A DNA stretch of 42,408 bases from an uncultured Clostridia bacterium (lineage in GTDB: Bacteria; Bacillota; Clostridia; Oscillospirales; Ruminococcaceae), in NCBI GenBank assembly GCA_947649285.1, contig CANSRB010000009.1, forward strand, positions 1-42,408, in the 5' to 3' direction. The notes beneath the pieces are model-generated. The model saw only the letters and a program-made list of their open reading frames with translations, searched no databases and was not told the origin of the DNA. A program made the position numbers and the translations under genes. Positions 7,397-17,950 of this stretch are shown here, one piece after another (the first letter of the stretch is position 1; each line of letters begins with the position of its first letter).

Positions 7397-8923
7397 TTAC
7401 CGCTGCCAGTATTTCCGATCCAGACTTCGGTACTGCACCGCTTCTGCCAGATGCCGCTGCTCAATGACCTCGGATTCGTCCAGATCAGCGATGGTCCGGG
7501 CTACTTTCAGGATCCGGTCATAAGCACGGGCGGAGAGGCCCATCCGGTCGAAGGCCTGCCGCAAAAGCTGCTTCCCGGCGTCTGAAACCGGACAGGCTTC
7601 GGCGAGCAGGCCCGGTGTCAGGCGGGCGTTGCAGAAAACACCTTTCCCTTCATAGCGGGCGGCCTGGAACTGACGGGCACGATTGACGCGTGCACGAACA
7701 GAAGCGCTGGATTCGCCGGGTGCTTTGGAAGAAAGGGAGTCGAATTCCACCGGGGCGACTTCGATATGCAGGTCGAGCCGGTCGAGAAGGGGCCCGCTGA
7801 TCCGGCTGAGATATTGGGATACCCGCTGCGGGGAGCAGGTACAGGCGCGGGAGGGATGCCCGAAATAGCCGCAGGCGCAGGGATTCATAGCGGCGATCAG
7901 CATCATCGAGCAGGGATAGGTCAAGCTCCCGTTGGCGCGGGAGATCGTTACCGTCCCGTCCTCGCTTGGTTGGCGGAGCACTTCGAGCGCGGCGCGGGAC
8001 AATTCAGGCAGCTCATCCAGGAAAAGCACTCCCTGATGGGCCAGTGAAATTTCACCCGGCTTAGGGACGCTCCCCCCTCCGGAAAGCCCGGCGGGGGAGA
8101 TAGTATGATGAGGGGCGCGGAAGGGGCGGTTCAGGATGAGCGGGTATTCGGGGGAAAGCAGCCCGGCAACAGAATGGATTTTCGTGGCCTCAATGGATTC
8201 TTCGAAGGTCATATCCGGCAGGATGGAGGGCAGGCGCTTGGCAAGCATACTTTTTCCGGAGCCCGGCGGGCCGATCATGAGGGCGTTATGCCCGCCGGCA
8301 GCAGCGATTTCCAGGGCGCGGCGGGCGGATTGCTGCCCCTTGACCTCGGAAAAATCCGGGGTGCAGAGATCCTCTCTCCGCTTGGGGTTGGAGGAGGAAA
8401 CGGGCGCCAGCTCCGCCGCGCCGGTCAGGAAGTTCAGCAGCTCCCGGATATGGGCGACGGGAAAAACGTCGATCCGATCGACAATCCCGGCTTCGGCCGC
8501 GTTGGCCGCCGGAACAAAAACCGCCTGATAGCCTTTTTCCCGGGCATGGAGCACCATCGGCAGAACGCCCGTGACGCTCCGGACTTCCCCGCTGAGGGAG
8601 AGCTCGCCCAAAAAAGCGGTCTTCTCCGGCAGGGAGGAGAGCTGTCCTGAGCTCAGCAGGATCCCCAGAAAAATGGCCAGGTCATAGCTGGGGCCGGTTT
8701 TGCGGACGTCCGCCGGTGCGAGGTTGATCGTTACCCGGCCGTTCGGGAATTCATAGCCTACGTTTTTCAGGGCGGAATTTACCCGGTCACGGCTCTCTTT
8801 TACGGCGGTATCCGGCAGGCCAACCACATCGAACCGGGGTAATCCGGATGAAAGATCGGCCTCCACCTCTACTTCATAGGCGTTCATACCGAACAGCCCC
8901 AGGCTTTTTACTGCGGCAACCAT
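7397..8923 (-). CDS. comM: YifB/ComM family Mg-chelatase-like AAA ATPase
   Basis: 'MVAAVKSLGLFGMNAYEVEVEADLSSGLPRFDVVGLPDTAVKESRDRVNSALKN...MIGPPGSGKSMLAKRLPSILP...NPCACGYFGHPSRACTCSP'. Confidence 0.95.
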   Translation of the reverse strand: MVAAVKSLGLFGMNAYEVEVEADLSSGLPRFDVVGLPDTAVKESRDRVNSALKNVGYEFPNGRVTINLAPADVRKTGPSYDLAIFLGILLSSGQLSSLPEKTAFLGELSLSGEVRSVTGVLPMVLHAREKGYQAVFVPAANAAEAGIVDRIDVFPVAHIRELLNFLTGAAELAPVSSSNPKRREDLCTPDFSEVKGQQSARRALEIAAAGGHNALMIGPPGSGKSMLAKRLPSILPDMTFEESIEATKIHSVAGLLSPEYPLILNRPFRAPHHTISPAGLSGGGSVPKPGEISLAHQGVLFLDELPELSRAALEVLRQPSEDGTVTISRANGSLTYPCSMMLIAAMNPCACGYFGHPSRACTCSPQRVSQYLSRISGPLLDRLDLHIEVAPVEFDSLSSKAPGESSASVRARVNRARQFQAARYEGKGVFCNARLTPGLLAEACPVSDAGKQLLRQAFDRMGLSARAYDRILKVARTIADLDESEVIEQRHLAEAVQYRSLDRKYWQR

Positions 8924-9177
8924 CTGTTCGCTCCCCTTTCCTGCAAGTAATGGATTCTATTCTTTCATTATAGCAATTCGAGCGGAAAAAGGACAGCCCT
9001 TTTTCCACTTTTCAACCGGCTTTTTTTCCAGGCCGGTTTTGGGATGCGGAAAGTGGAAGCTATTATAATAGAAACTATTTTTTCAGGGAGAAAAAGGCCC
9101 CTGATTTTTTTGGTATTTTTGCTCAGAGAAGAGGGTGAAAATTCGTCATTTTGTTCTGACTTAATTTTCAGAAAAGA

Positions 9178-9205
9178 TTGCATTTCCCAATTCATTCGCT
9201 ATAAT
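9178..9205 (+). promoter_or_regulatory. candidate sigma-A promoter for the ABC exporter operon
   Basis: TTGCAT (9178-9183), 16-nt spacer, TATAAT (9200-9205). Confidence 0.5.
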
Positions 9206-9281
9206 GTAACATATCGGAGCAATTCGGCTTTTTCCGGATTGCCTGCATACGGGAAAATTTGAGAAGAAAACGGGTGACAAC

Positions 9282-11075
9282 ATGAACCAATTGAAATGGC
9301 TTTGGAAGAATATGGAGGGCAACCGTGCGCTGTATGTGTTCGCGCTTTGCTCCACGGTGATTCTTTCCATAGTCGACCTGGTCAACGCCAACGTAACCGC
9401 CATGATTATGGATCAGGTTTTTGAACCGATCCGGGCGGGTGCTGCGTTGGATGATCTGATGTGGCGGAGGCTGATCCAGCTGGTAGTTTTTCTGGTAGTG
9501 TTTACGCTGTTCCGGACCGGCTACAATTATCTGGCGATTATCTCCTATGAACGCTGCTCCCAGGGGCTGACTTACCGGCTCCGCCGGGATCTCTACGCCA
9601 ATATGCAGCGGCAGGATATGGCGTTTTACAGCAAGAACCGGACGGGCAGCCTGATGACCTGCCTGACCGGCGACATGGATATGGTTCGGCATACAACCGC
9701 CTATGTCCTGCGGATGCTGATTAACTGCGTGGTGCTGTTCTTATCCACCACCATCTGCTTTTTAGTCAAGGATTGGCTGTTTGCGCTCAGCCTGTTGGTT
9801 ATCACCCCGCTGATCGCTTTTTTCACCACCCGTTTTTCCAAACAGGTGGGGCCGCTTTATGTTGACCTGCGGGAACGTCTGTCCCAGATGAACACCGCCG
9901 CGCAGGAGAATATTTCCGGAAACCGGGTGGTAAAAGCTTTTGCGCGCGAGCCCTATGAATGCGAAAAATTCGACGAGAAAAACCGGGATTTCAAAAAGGC
10001 CAACCTCAAAGCCTCTTTGCTCTGGCTGAAATATATGCCTTATATCGACGGGTTTTCCCAGTCGCTTTCGGTAGCGGTGCTGCTGGTCGGCGGGCTGTTC
10101 TTAATTATGGGCCGGATCAGTATTGGTACGTTTACCCTGTTTAACTCCCTTTCCTGGACGCTGACTAATCCCATGCGGATGCTGGGAATGCTGATTAACG
10201 ACCTCCAGCGGTTTTTTGCCAGCGCAAATAAGATTATTGAGCTGTATTATGCCGCTCCGGATATTCAGGACAGCGAAAAGGCCAAGCCGCAGTCCGGCCG
10301 GGTAAAGGGCGGGCTCCGGTTTGAGGATGTCAGTCTGACCCTGCATGGCAGCCCGGTGCTCCGGAGTATCAACCTGGAGATCCAGCCAGGGGAAACCGTG
10401 GCGATCATGGGCAGCACGGGTTCCGGCAAGACCTCCCTGGTCAACCTGATCCCACGTTTTTCCGATGTCACCCAAGGGCGTTTGCTGCTGGATGGCCGGG
10501 ATGTCCGGCAGTATTACCTGCATGACCTCCGTTCGGCGATCGGGATTGCTACTCAGGATGTCTTCCTGTTTTCGGATACGGTGGACGGGAATATCGCTTA
10601 CGGGGATTCCCAGATGTCGGAGGAGGACGTCGCCAAATATGCCAAAATCGCCTGTGTGGATTTTGCTTCCAAGCTGCCGCAGGGTTTTGATACCATCATC
10701 GGCGAACGGGGCACCGGGCTTTCCGGCGGTCAGAAGCAGCGGATCGCGCTGGCCCGTGCGCTGGCTGTCCGGCCTTCTGTCCTGATCCTGGACGATACGA
10801 CTTCCGCCGTGGATATGGAAACCGAAAAATACATCCAGGACGAGTTGGATCGGTTGGATTTCGACTGCACCAAGATTATCGTGGCACAGCGGATCTCCAC
10901 CACCAAGCGTGCGGATAAGATCGTGATCCTGAACCAGGGCGAGGTGGTGCAGGTTGGTACTCATCAGGAGCTTTCCAAGCAGGAGGGGTATTACCGCGAG
11001 GTATTCCTGCTCCAGAACGGGCAGGAAGATCAGCTCCGCGCAGAATTAGGCCGGGAGGTGAGCGAGAATGGCTAG
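9282..11075 (+). CDS. ABC exporter half-transporter with degenerate NBD motifs
   Basis: ABC_membrane TM region; Walker A GSTGSGKTS, LSGGQ, Walker B 'VLILDDTTSAVD' (D in place of E), switch 'IVAQRIST' (Q in place of H). Confidence 0.93.
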   Translation: MNQLKWLWKNMEGNRALYVFALCSTVILSIVDLVNANVTAMIMDQVFEPIRAGAALDDLMWRRLIQLVVFLVVFTLFRTGYNYLAIISYERCSQGLTYRLRRDLYANMQRQDMAFYSKNRTGSLMTCLTGDMDMVRHTTAYVLRMLINCVVLFLSTTICFLVKDWLFALSLLVITPLIAFFTTRFSKQVGPLYVDLRERLSQMNTAAQENISGNRVVKAFAREPYECEKFDEKNRDFKKANLKASLLWLKYMPYIDGFSQSLSVAVLLVGGLFLIMGRISIGTFTLFNSLSWTLTNPMRMLGMLINDLQRFFASANKIIELYYAAPDIQDSEKAKPQSGRVKGGLRFEDVSLTLHGSPVLRSINLEIQPGETVAIMGSTGSGKTSLVNLIPRFSDVTQGRLLLDGRDVRQYYLHDLRSAIGIATQDVFLFSDTVDGNIAYGDSQMSEEDVAKYAKIACVDFASKLPQGFDTIIGERGTGLSGGQKQRIALARALAVRPSVLILDDTTSAVDMETEKYIQDELDRLDFDCTKIIVAQRISTTKRADKIVILNQGEVVQVGTHQELSKQEGYYREVFLLQNGQEDQLRAELGREVSENG

Positions 11076-12837
11076 AAACCGTTTTGACATTGACGAAACG
11101 CTGGAAACCCCATTCAGCATGAAGCATCTGATGCGCGCCGGGGTTTATATCAAGCGGCATAAAAAGCGGATGATCCAGTCGCTGTTTTACTCGGCGATTT
11201 CGGCGATCTCGGCTTTGTTCGGCCCGATTTTTATTGCGGAGGGCATCAACACCGCGGTTCCGAACAAGGATATTGGGCTGTTGCTTCTGCTGACCGCGGG
11301 GTTGGCGCTTTCCATTGTGCTGAGTATTGTTTTTTCCGTGATCCGTTCCCGCTATATGACGATTGTCGGGCAGGAGATTATCTATGATATCCGGAAAGAC
11401 CTCTTCGAGCATTTGCAGCGGCTTTCCTTCCAGTATTACGATGACCGCCCTCATGGGAAGATCCTGACTCGCGTGATCAATTATGTCAACAATGTGTCGG
11501 ATATGCTTTCCAACGGGATTATCAACTTCATCCTGGAAACCTTTAACATTCTGATTATCGCCGGGTTTATGCTTTCGCTGGACTGGCGGCTCAGCCTGGT
11601 GGTCATGGCGGGGATCCCGCTCTTCCTGATTGTGGCGATGATTCTCAAGCCGGCGCAGCGCCGGGCATGGCAGAGCGTTTCCAATAAGGGCTCCAACCTG
11701 AACGCCTATCTGCATGAAAGCCTGGACGGAGCGAAAATCACCCAAGCCTTTACCCGGGAGGAGGAAAATGCCGGGATTTACGACCGGCTGAATACCGCCT
11801 ACCGGAAATCCTGGATGAAAGCGCAGTATACCTCCAACCTGGTCTGGCTGTCGGTGGATAATATCTCCACCTGGGTGATTGCGGCAATGTATCTGGTCGG
11901 AGTTTCCTTCCTGGGGAAATCCCTCGAAATCGGTACCATGATTGCGATTGCTTCCTATGCATGGCGGTTCTGGCAGCCGATTCTGAGCCTCTCCAACCTG
12001 TATAACAGCTTTATCAATACGATTGCTTATCTTGAACGGATCTTCGAGATGCTGGACGAACCGGTCACGGTGGACGACGAACCGGACGCTTCGGAGCTGC
12101 CGTCCATCTCAGGGGATGTGACTTTCGAGGATGTAACCTTCTCCTATGACGGCAGCGTCAATGTATTGGAGCACTTCGGCCTGGAGGTCAAAGCTGGGCA
12201 GTCGATTGCCCTGGTCGGCCCGACCGGGGCCGGGAAAACGACGGTGGTCAACCTGATTTCCCGGTTCTACAACGTTACCGGCGGCCGGGTGCTGGTCGAC
12301 GGGCAGGATATTTCCAAGGTGACGCTGCGCTCCCTCCGCTCCCAGATGGGGATTATGCTTCAGGACAGCTTTATCTTCTCGGGGACGATTATGGATAATA
12401 TCCGTTACGGCCGGCTGGACGCCACGGATGAGGAGGTCATGGAGGCGGCGAAAACTGTCCGGGCGCATGGCTTCATTTCCGAGTTTGAGGACGGTTATTT
12501 TACCCAGGTGAACGAGCGGGGCTCGCGGCTGTCCCAGGGGCAGAAGCAGCTGATTGCATTTGCCCGCACCCTGCTTTCCGATCCGAAAATCCTGGTGTTG
12601 GACGAGGCGACCTCCGCCATCGACGCGAAAACGGAGCGGCTGGTGCAGGAGGGCTTGCAGGCCCTGCTCCATGGGCGTACCAGCTTCATCATCGCGCACC
12701 GGCTGTCCACCATCAAGAACTGCGACCGGATTTTGTACATCGCCAATAAAGGCATCGCGGAAAGCGGTTCCCATCAGGAGCTGCTGGCTCAGAAAGGCGC
12801 GTATTACCATCTTTATACGGCGCAGATCGAGGAGTGA
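11068..12837 (+). CDS. ABC exporter half-transporter, partner subunit
   Basis: Walker A GPTGAGKTT, signature 'LSQGQ', Walker B 'ILVLDEATSAID', H-loop 'IIAHRLST'. Overlaps the preceding gene by 8 bp. Confidence 0.93.
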   Translation: MARNRFDIDETLETPFSMKHLMRAGVYIKRHKKRMIQSLFYSAISAISALFGPIFIAEGINTAVPNKDIGLLLLLTAGLALSIVLSIVFSVIRSRYMTIVGQEIIYDIRKDLFEHLQRLSFQYYDDRPHGKILTRVINYVNNVSDMLSNGIINFILETFNILIIAGFMLSLDWRLSLVVMAGIPLFLIVAMILKPAQRRAWQSVSNKGSNLNAYLHESLDGAKITQAFTREEENAGIYDRLNTAYRKSWMKAQYTSNLVWLSVDNISTWVIAAMYLVGVSFLGKSLEIGTMIAIASYAWRFWQPILSLSNLYNSFINTIAYLERIFEMLDEPVTVDDEPDASELPSISGDVTFEDVTFSYDGSVNVLEHFGLEVKAGQSIALVGPTGAGKTTVVNLISRFYNVTGGRVLVDGQDISKVTLRSLRSQMGIMLQDSFIFSGTIMDNIRYGRLDATDEEVMEAAKTVRAHGFISEFEDGYFTQVNERGSRLSQGQKQLIAFARTLLSDPKILVLDEATSAIDAKTERLVQEGLQALLHGRTSFIIAHRLSTIKNCDRILYIANKGIAESGSHQELLAQKGAYYHLYTAQIEE

Positions 12838-12841
12838 TCGT

Positions 12842-13696
12842 ATGGAGGAAAAATCCAGCCGTCGGCTTTTTTGCGAGCTTTCCCCGGCGGCCTATGCACT
12901 GTCGGCGGCGAAATGCCGGATGCTGCGCCGGGTATCGGACTTGGCTTCTCCCTTAAAATTTGCGAAATCAAAACAGGCGGCTCCGCTGCCTGTTTTGATT
13001 TATAAACATCAGTCTTTAATCCGCCGCAAGCTGGGGAATGTAGATCCTGTGCTTCAGGAAAATAAAGCCGTCAATTTGGCATTGGCCGCTCCCAAGGTCA
13101 ACGGGATCCTGATCCGGCCGGGCGAGGTATTTTCCTTTTGGAGATTGGTAGGCTCCTGCTCTGCCCGGAAAGGATATCGGGAGGGGCTGACCATCCAAAA
13201 GGGCTGCGTCGGTTCGGGTACGGGCGGCGGGATGTGCCAGTTCACCAACCTGATCCATTGGATGGTCCTGCACTCCCCGCTGGAGGTTATTGAGCGGCAT
13301 CATCATGACGGTGTAGACTTGTTTCCGGATTTCGGACGGCAGGTCCCGTTTGGGATGGGTACATCGGTCCTCTATAACTACCTGGATTATCGGTTCCGTA
13401 ATCCGACATCCCAGACGTTTCAGCTTTTAGTTTCCACAACGGAAACCCATCTTTGTGGAAAACTTTTCGCGGAGTATCCGTTGGAGGAAAAATACCATAT
13501 CGAAATCCAAGGGGAGCATTTTTCCCGAGAGGGCGGCCAGGTTTACCGGAATGGACAGATCTACCGCTATTGTATCGATAAACACACTGGTGAGGAGCTT
13601 CGGCGGGAGCTGCTTCAGGAAAATCATGCCCGGGTGCTGTATGATCTTCCGGGTTCTGTGAGAGTTTTCGAGCCAACCTCTTATACTAATTCTTAA
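12842..13696 (+). CDS. VanW family protein
   Basis: 'ILIRPGEVFSFWRLVGSCSARKGYREGLTIQKGCVGSGTGGGMCQFTNLIHWMVLHSPLEVIERHHH'. ATG 12842 is in frame with the longer ORF 12554-13696, whose 5' part overlaps the ABC gene. Confidence 0.88.
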   Translation: MEEKSSRRLFCELSPAAYALSAAKCRMLRRVSDLASPLKFAKSKQAAPLPVLIYKHQSLIRRKLGNVDPVLQENKAVNLALAAPKVNGILIRPGEVFSFWRLVGSCSARKGYREGLTIQKGCVGSGTGGGMCQFTNLIHWMVLHSPLEVIERHHHDGVDLFPDFGRQVPFGMGTSVLYNYLDYRFRNPTSQTFQLLVSTTETHLCGKLFAEYPLEEKYHIEIQGEHFSREGGQVYRNGQIYRYCIDKHTGEELRRELLQENHARVLYDLPGSVRVFEPTSYTNS

Positions 13697-13796
13697 TATA
13701 AAACGATGCAGTCGTTTTATTGGGCGGCGGAATGCGGTCCGGCGGCGTATCTTGCCGCAATAAAAAGATTTTAATCTTTTTATTAAGAAATAGTAT
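13683..13796. repeat. MITE-like nested palindromic element
   Basis: Outer inverted repeats ATACTAaTTCTTAAT (13683-13697) / revcomp of 13782-13796 (14 of 15 match). Inner hairpins ATAAAACGA-tgcag-TCGTTTTAT (13698-13720), GCGGC-gtatctt-GCCGC (13742-13758), AATAAAAAGATT-tt-AATCTTTTTATT (13759-13784). Confidence 0.65.
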
Positions 13797-13811
13797 TAAT
13801 CCAGACAAATA

Positions 13812-13849
13812 AAACCGGCCCTGCTTTCAATCGGAAGCAGGGCCGGTTT
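13812..13849. terminator. bidirectional rho-independent terminator between convergent genes
   Basis: AAACCGGCCCTGCTT-tcaatcgg-AAGCAGGGCCGGTTT. Confidence 0.88.
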
Positions 13850-13862
13850 ATTGCGCTGATAT

Positions 13863-15608
13863 TTAATATTTGCCGTTGGAGCTGAATTCCATGGAATCAA
13901 ACGAGAAGTCAGAAGAAACAGCAGCCGGCAGGGTAGCTTCGGCGGAGAAAAGGGTGTTTTTCAGCCGGAACTGGTTCATCAGGGAGTTCATCAGCTGAGC
14001 CTGGGAAGAAAGCTCTTCGCTGGCTGCCGCGCTTTCCTCCGATGTAGCCGAGTTGGTTTGGACGACGGCCGAGATCTGGGACAGCCCGGTGTTGATGACG
14101 TCCACAGAGGAAGCCTGCTCTGCAGAAGCGGCCGAAATATTCCGGATTTTTTCTACGACCTCCTGGGTTCCGGTTACAACCAGAAGCAGGGATTCCTGGG
14201 TGTCTTTTGCCAGGGTTTCGCCGTTGGAAACAGCCACAAGCGTCTTTTCGATCAGCTCAGTGGTGCTCTGCGCGGCCTGGGCGCTCTTGGCAGCCAGGTT
14301 GCGGACTTCGTCTGCAACGACTGCAAAGCCTTTCCCGGCCGATCCGGCGCGGGCAGCCTCAACAGCGGCGTTCAATGCAAGGATATTCGTCTGGAATGCG
14401 ATATCGTCGATAGTTTTAATAATGTTGCCGATCTCTTTGGAGCAAACGCTGATTTCGCTCATCGCATGGGTCATGCTGTTCATTTGTTCATTGCACGAGG
14501 AGATCTGTGTGCCTACATTCTCGGCACCTTCCCGGGTTGCAGCTGCGTTTTCTGCGTTGCTGCGGACCTGATCTGCAATCTGATGGACGGTAGCAACCAG
14601 GTTTTCGATTTCATTGGCCTGCTCGGTTGCGCCCTGGGCCAGCTGCTGCGCCCCGTTGGATACATCGTCGGCACTGCTGCCAACCTGTTCGGAAGCCATG
14701 CGGACTTTGGACATTGTGGCGTTCATTTGATCGAAAATTTGTACCAGGGAATCATGGATTGTCGCGAAATCGCCCAGATAATCCATCTCGTTTTCAACAG
14801 AGAGATCCCCTTGGGAGAGGGAATGGAGCTTGGAGGAGATATCCGCAATATAGCTTTTCAGCGTACGCACGGCGCTGTTCAGGTTATTGGCGAGAAGTTC
14901 AATTTCGTCATCCTTGTTTTGAACATCAATCTGGAAGCCCAGGTTGCCTTGTGCAAGCAGGGAGCCGGATTGTGCAATAGAGCCGATGGGCTTAACTACT
15001 TTTTTCATAATATAAGAAATCAGCATACCGCTGACCAGGACGATCAGGATAATGGTACCAACAACGCTGGCTTCGGTGAAAAGGATCGCATTATGCAGGG
15101 AGCTTTCGTTTTTTGCCACCATTTCCGAGGTAATGCCGCTGACCTCGTTGAGCAGGCCGACTAAAGTTTCCACATTTTTGGTGGTGACATTTTCGTAGGT
15201 GCTTTTGACAGCAGCAGCGTTCGAGCTGTTCTCCAAAATGGTGATTGCAGATTCATGCACTGCCTGATGGTAATTTTTCATTTCTTCCATCAAGGGAGCG
15301 ATACGTTCGTCCGGCAGGGTGCTTGGGTCTGTGCCATAGAGCCATTTCCCCAGTTCGCAGCCGGTATAATCGGTACTTCCGGTAAATTCTGTGTTGAACG
15401 CAATGGAGGAGGTCAGGCTTTCCATCCATCCGTAATGGGCGCGCTGGGCGCCCAGCACAATACTGTTTATTTCGGTTGCCGATTTGGTGGAGCGATTAAA
15501 TTCCGTCAGTTTCAGCAAAGCCATGAAAGTAAGTGTACTGCTTAGAATAACAACCGCGAAAATAATGATGACACGTGTCCAAACAGATTTTTTGATTGAG
15601 TGTTTCAC
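13863..15608 (-). CDS. methyl-accepting chemotaxis protein with extracytoplasmic CZB-like sensor
   Basis: TM1 '[20 protein letters not shown]', sensor with HYGW / CELGKWLYG / HQAVH, TM2 '[18 protein letters not shown]', HAMP, signalling tip '[40 protein letters not shown]'. Confidence 0.93.
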   Translation of the reverse strand: MKHSIKKSVWTRVIIIFAVVILSSTLTFMALLKLTEFNRSTKSATEINSIVLGAQRAHYGWMESLTSSIAFNTEFTGSTDYTGCELGKWLYGTDPSTLPDERIAPLMEEMKNYHQAVHESAITILENSSNAAAVKSTYENVTTKNVETLVGLLNEVSGITSEMVAKNESSLHNAILFTEASVVGTIILIVLVSGMLISYIMKKVVKPIGSIAQSGSLLAQGNLGFQIDVQNKDDEIELLANNLNSAVRTLKSYIADISSKLHSLSQGDLSVENEMDYLGDFATIHDSLVQIFDQMNATMSKVRMASEQVGSSADDVSNGAQQLAQGATEQANEIENLVATVHQIADQVRSNAENAAATREGAENVGTQISSCNEQMNSMTHAMSEISVCSKEIGNIIKTIDDIAFQTNILALNAAVEAARAGSAGKGFAVVADEVRNLAAKSAQAAQSTTELIEKTLVAVSNGETLAKDTQESLLLVVTGTQEVVEKIRNISAASAEQASSVDVINTGLSQISAVVQTNSATSEESAAASEELSSQAQLMNSLMNQFRLKNTLFSAEATLPAAVSSDFSFDSMEFSSNGKY

Positions 15609-15623
15609 AAAGCATCCTCTTTT

Positions 15624-17846
15624 CTATACAATGGTGGAAAAATCGTTTGTGTATGAGTCTTCACGGAATTGGAACCGGCTGACCATCTCTTTAAGCGCCT
15701 GCGCCTGAGAAGAAAGCTCTTGGCTTGCAGCGGCGCTTTCTTCGGCAGTGACGGAGTTCGTCTGTACAACAGAAGAAATGCTGTTTACGCTTTCTGTCAT
15801 TTCTTCGATTGCGCTGGCCTGACTGCTGGACGCCGCAGCGATTTTATCAACAGAGTGAATAACGTCTTTTACACTGAGTACAACAGAAGTCAGGGATTCC
15901 GCGGTCCGGTCTACGATCTGCGTACCGTTGGCTACAGATTGAGAGGACAGATGGATCAGGTCGGTCGTATTCTTTGCCGCTTCGGCGCTCTTGGTAGCCA
16001 GGTTGCGGACTTCATCTGCAACCACGGCAAAGCCTTTTCCGGCCGATCCCGCGCGGGCAGCTTCAACAGCGGCGTTCAATGCAAGGATATTGGTCTGGAA
16101 GGCGATATCCTGAATGGTTTTAATAATTTTTCCGATTTCGTTGGAGCTGTTTGTGATGTCGTCCATTGCGCGGATCATTTCCTGCATCTGGCGGGTGCTT
16201 TCATCAATTTCTTTTCCAACCTGGGCGGCACGCGCGTTAGCTTCCGCCGCATTGTTCGCGCTGTCGTGTACCTGGCTACCGATACCAGCCATATTGGCGG
16301 AAAGCTTGGATACGGATTCCGCCTGTTCCACCGCTCCGCTGGAAAGGGACTGCGCCCCATCTGCAACTTGTTCAGAGCCGGTAGAAACCTGGTTGGAAAT
16401 TTCGCTGATTTCGCGGAAGGTGCGGTTCAGGGAAGAGATGATGACCTCAATAGCCTGCTTGATCGGTACGAAATCTCCGGTATATTCACTTGTGATGGAA
16501 ACGTTCAGGTCATCCTTGGAGATTTTGGTCAGCACGCCGGCGATATCCTCCACATAACTGCTCAGGGTGGCGGCGGTATGGTTGAGGGCTTCGCCCATCC
16601 ACTCCAGCTCGTCGCCGGTATGAAGGTCAATATTCAGCTTGAGGTTGCCGGTGGAAAGCTGCTCGACGCCTTGGGCGATCCGGCCGAAGGGGGCGATCCG
16701 GCGGCGGATCAGGAAGCCCATAATAATCATCATCAATACGGCAAAGACGACGATGCTTCCGATCAACAGAATCAGCTTTTGAATGATGGAGGCAAAGATT
16801 TCCGCGTTATCTGCGGAGATCTGGATTACCCAGCGGGTGCCGTCGCCCAGGGAGATCGGTACAGCGACGGAAAGGCCGGAGTTACCGGTTTGCGGGTTGA
16901 TGACATCCTCCCGGATTACGGATACGCTGTTGCTGTAATCTTCCCCGCTTTTTTGGGATTTCACCTCTTCGAAGGTTTCGGTAAATCCGTCATAGTTCAG
17001 TTCCTCTACAGATTTTCCAACGGTGGAGGAGTCGGCGGTATTCAGCAGGACTTTCCCGTTATCGGCGATAGCCATCATATGGGTGCTTGAATAGCCGGTG
17101 GCGGCGAAGTTGAAGTCGGACAGCTTGGAAAGGTCTACATCCAGTCCGGCGGTTCCTCTGAAAATGCCTTCATTATCGTACAGCGGGGCTGCTACGGAAA
17201 ACATCATCCCCATTTTCCCGTTGATTTCGTCTTCATAAGGGGCGATAATCAGCGTTTGGCCGTCCGCTTTCAGCCGGGTATAGAACTCTTTGGAATAATG
17301 CTCGAATGCGTCTTCCCGGCGTTCCGATTTGTACTCGTTGCCGTCACCAAGCCGGCGGAGGATGCTGCTGTAAGCAATGGAGGCTGGAGCTTCCGGTTCA
17401 GGGATTTCCTCCGTTTCGGGAGTTTCCTCATCTTCAGGAGCTTCCTCGGTTGGAGGAGCCTCATCCTTTTTATCCGGCTGTACAGGCAAAGCCATTTCGC
17501 CCTCTTCAAAGTAAGCAAAGCCGGAAACATAGAGCGGGTTGCTGTTCAAAATTCCGCGGATGATGTTCTCTACAGCGTCGCGCTGTTCTTCGGCAGGAAG
17601 CTGGCGGTATACAGCCAGACAGCCGGCCATTGCCTCGGCCTGACGGTAAGCTTCATCCGCCTTTTTCGCAAAAAGGAGCGCGTTATTATAGCTGTCGGAA
17701 AGAAGCTTGTCAGTGGTCAGCTCCATTTGCATATTTCGGGCGAGCGCAGCGGTTGCCGTGCTGATCGTCCCAAAAATTACAATTGCCAAGAGCATCAGCG
17801 GGAGCAGGATTTTTTGCTGGAGCCCCCGGCGTTTTTGTTTTGCCAT
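15624..17846 (-). CDS. methyl-accepting chemotaxis protein with dCache-like sensor
   Basis: Start taken at [11 protein letters not shown] (17846), not the ORF start at 17885. Extracellular Cache-type domain ('[32 protein letters not shown]'), HAMP, conserved MCP tip. Confidence 0.93.
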   Translation of the reverse strand: MAKQKRRGLQQKILLPLMLLAIVIFGTISTATAALARNMQMELTTDKLLSDSYNNALLFAKKADEAYRQAEAMAGCLAVYRQLPAEEQRDAVENIIRGILNSNPLYVSGFAYFEEGEMALPVQPDKKDEAPPTEEAPEDEETPETEEIPEPEAPASIAYSSILRRLGDGNEYKSERREDAFEHYSKEFYTRLKADGQTLIIAPYEDEINGKMGMMFSVAAPLYDNEGIFRGTAGLDVDLSKLSDFNFAATGYSSTHMMAIADNGKVLLNTADSSTVGKSVEELNYDGFTETFEEVKSQKSGEDYSNSVSVIREDVINPQTGNSGLSVAVPISLGDGTRWVIQISADNAEIFASIIQKLILLIGSIVVFAVLMMIIMGFLIRRRIAPFGRIAQGVEQLSTGNLKLNIDLHTGDELEWMGEALNHTAATLSSYVEDIAGVLTKISKDDLNVSITSEYTGDFVPIKQAIEVIISSLNRTFREISEISNQVSTGSEQVADGAQSLSSGAVEQAESVSKLSANMAGIGSQVHDSANNAAEANARAAQVGKEIDESTRQMQEMIRAMDDITNSSNEIGKIIKTIQDIAFQTNILALNAAVEAARAGSAGKGFAVVADEVRNLATKSAEAAKNTTDLIHLSSQSVANGTQIVDRTAESLTSVVLSVKDVIHSVDKIAAASSSQASAIEEMTESVNSISSVVQTNSVTAEESAAASQELSSQAQALKEMVSRFQFREDSYTNDFSTIV

Positions 17847-17893
17847 TGTAGTCACCCCATGTGAAAAATTGATTAATATGTACACTTTATTTT

Positions 17894-17920
17894 AGATCGG
17901 CAAGTTTCCCGAAAACTAAA
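17894..17920 (-). promoter_or_regulatory. candidate sigma-28 type promoter for the MCP genes
   Basis: Minus strand TTTA-N15-GCCGATCT (consensus TAAA-N15-GCCGATAA). Confidence 0.5.
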
Positions 17921-17950
17921 GTAAAAAAAAGTTTTTTTTCGCGTCCCCTC

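Noticed and set aside
12554-12841. N-terminal extension of the VanW ORF
   Set aside because: The extension reads out of frame through the ABC NBD coding region; the ATG at 12842 is the natural start.
14281-16110. Near-identical DNA blocks in the two MCP genes as a recent gene conversion
   Set aside because: The similarity is confined to the universally conserved MCP hairpin-tip region and is explained by strong purifying selection; no identity beyond it was seen.
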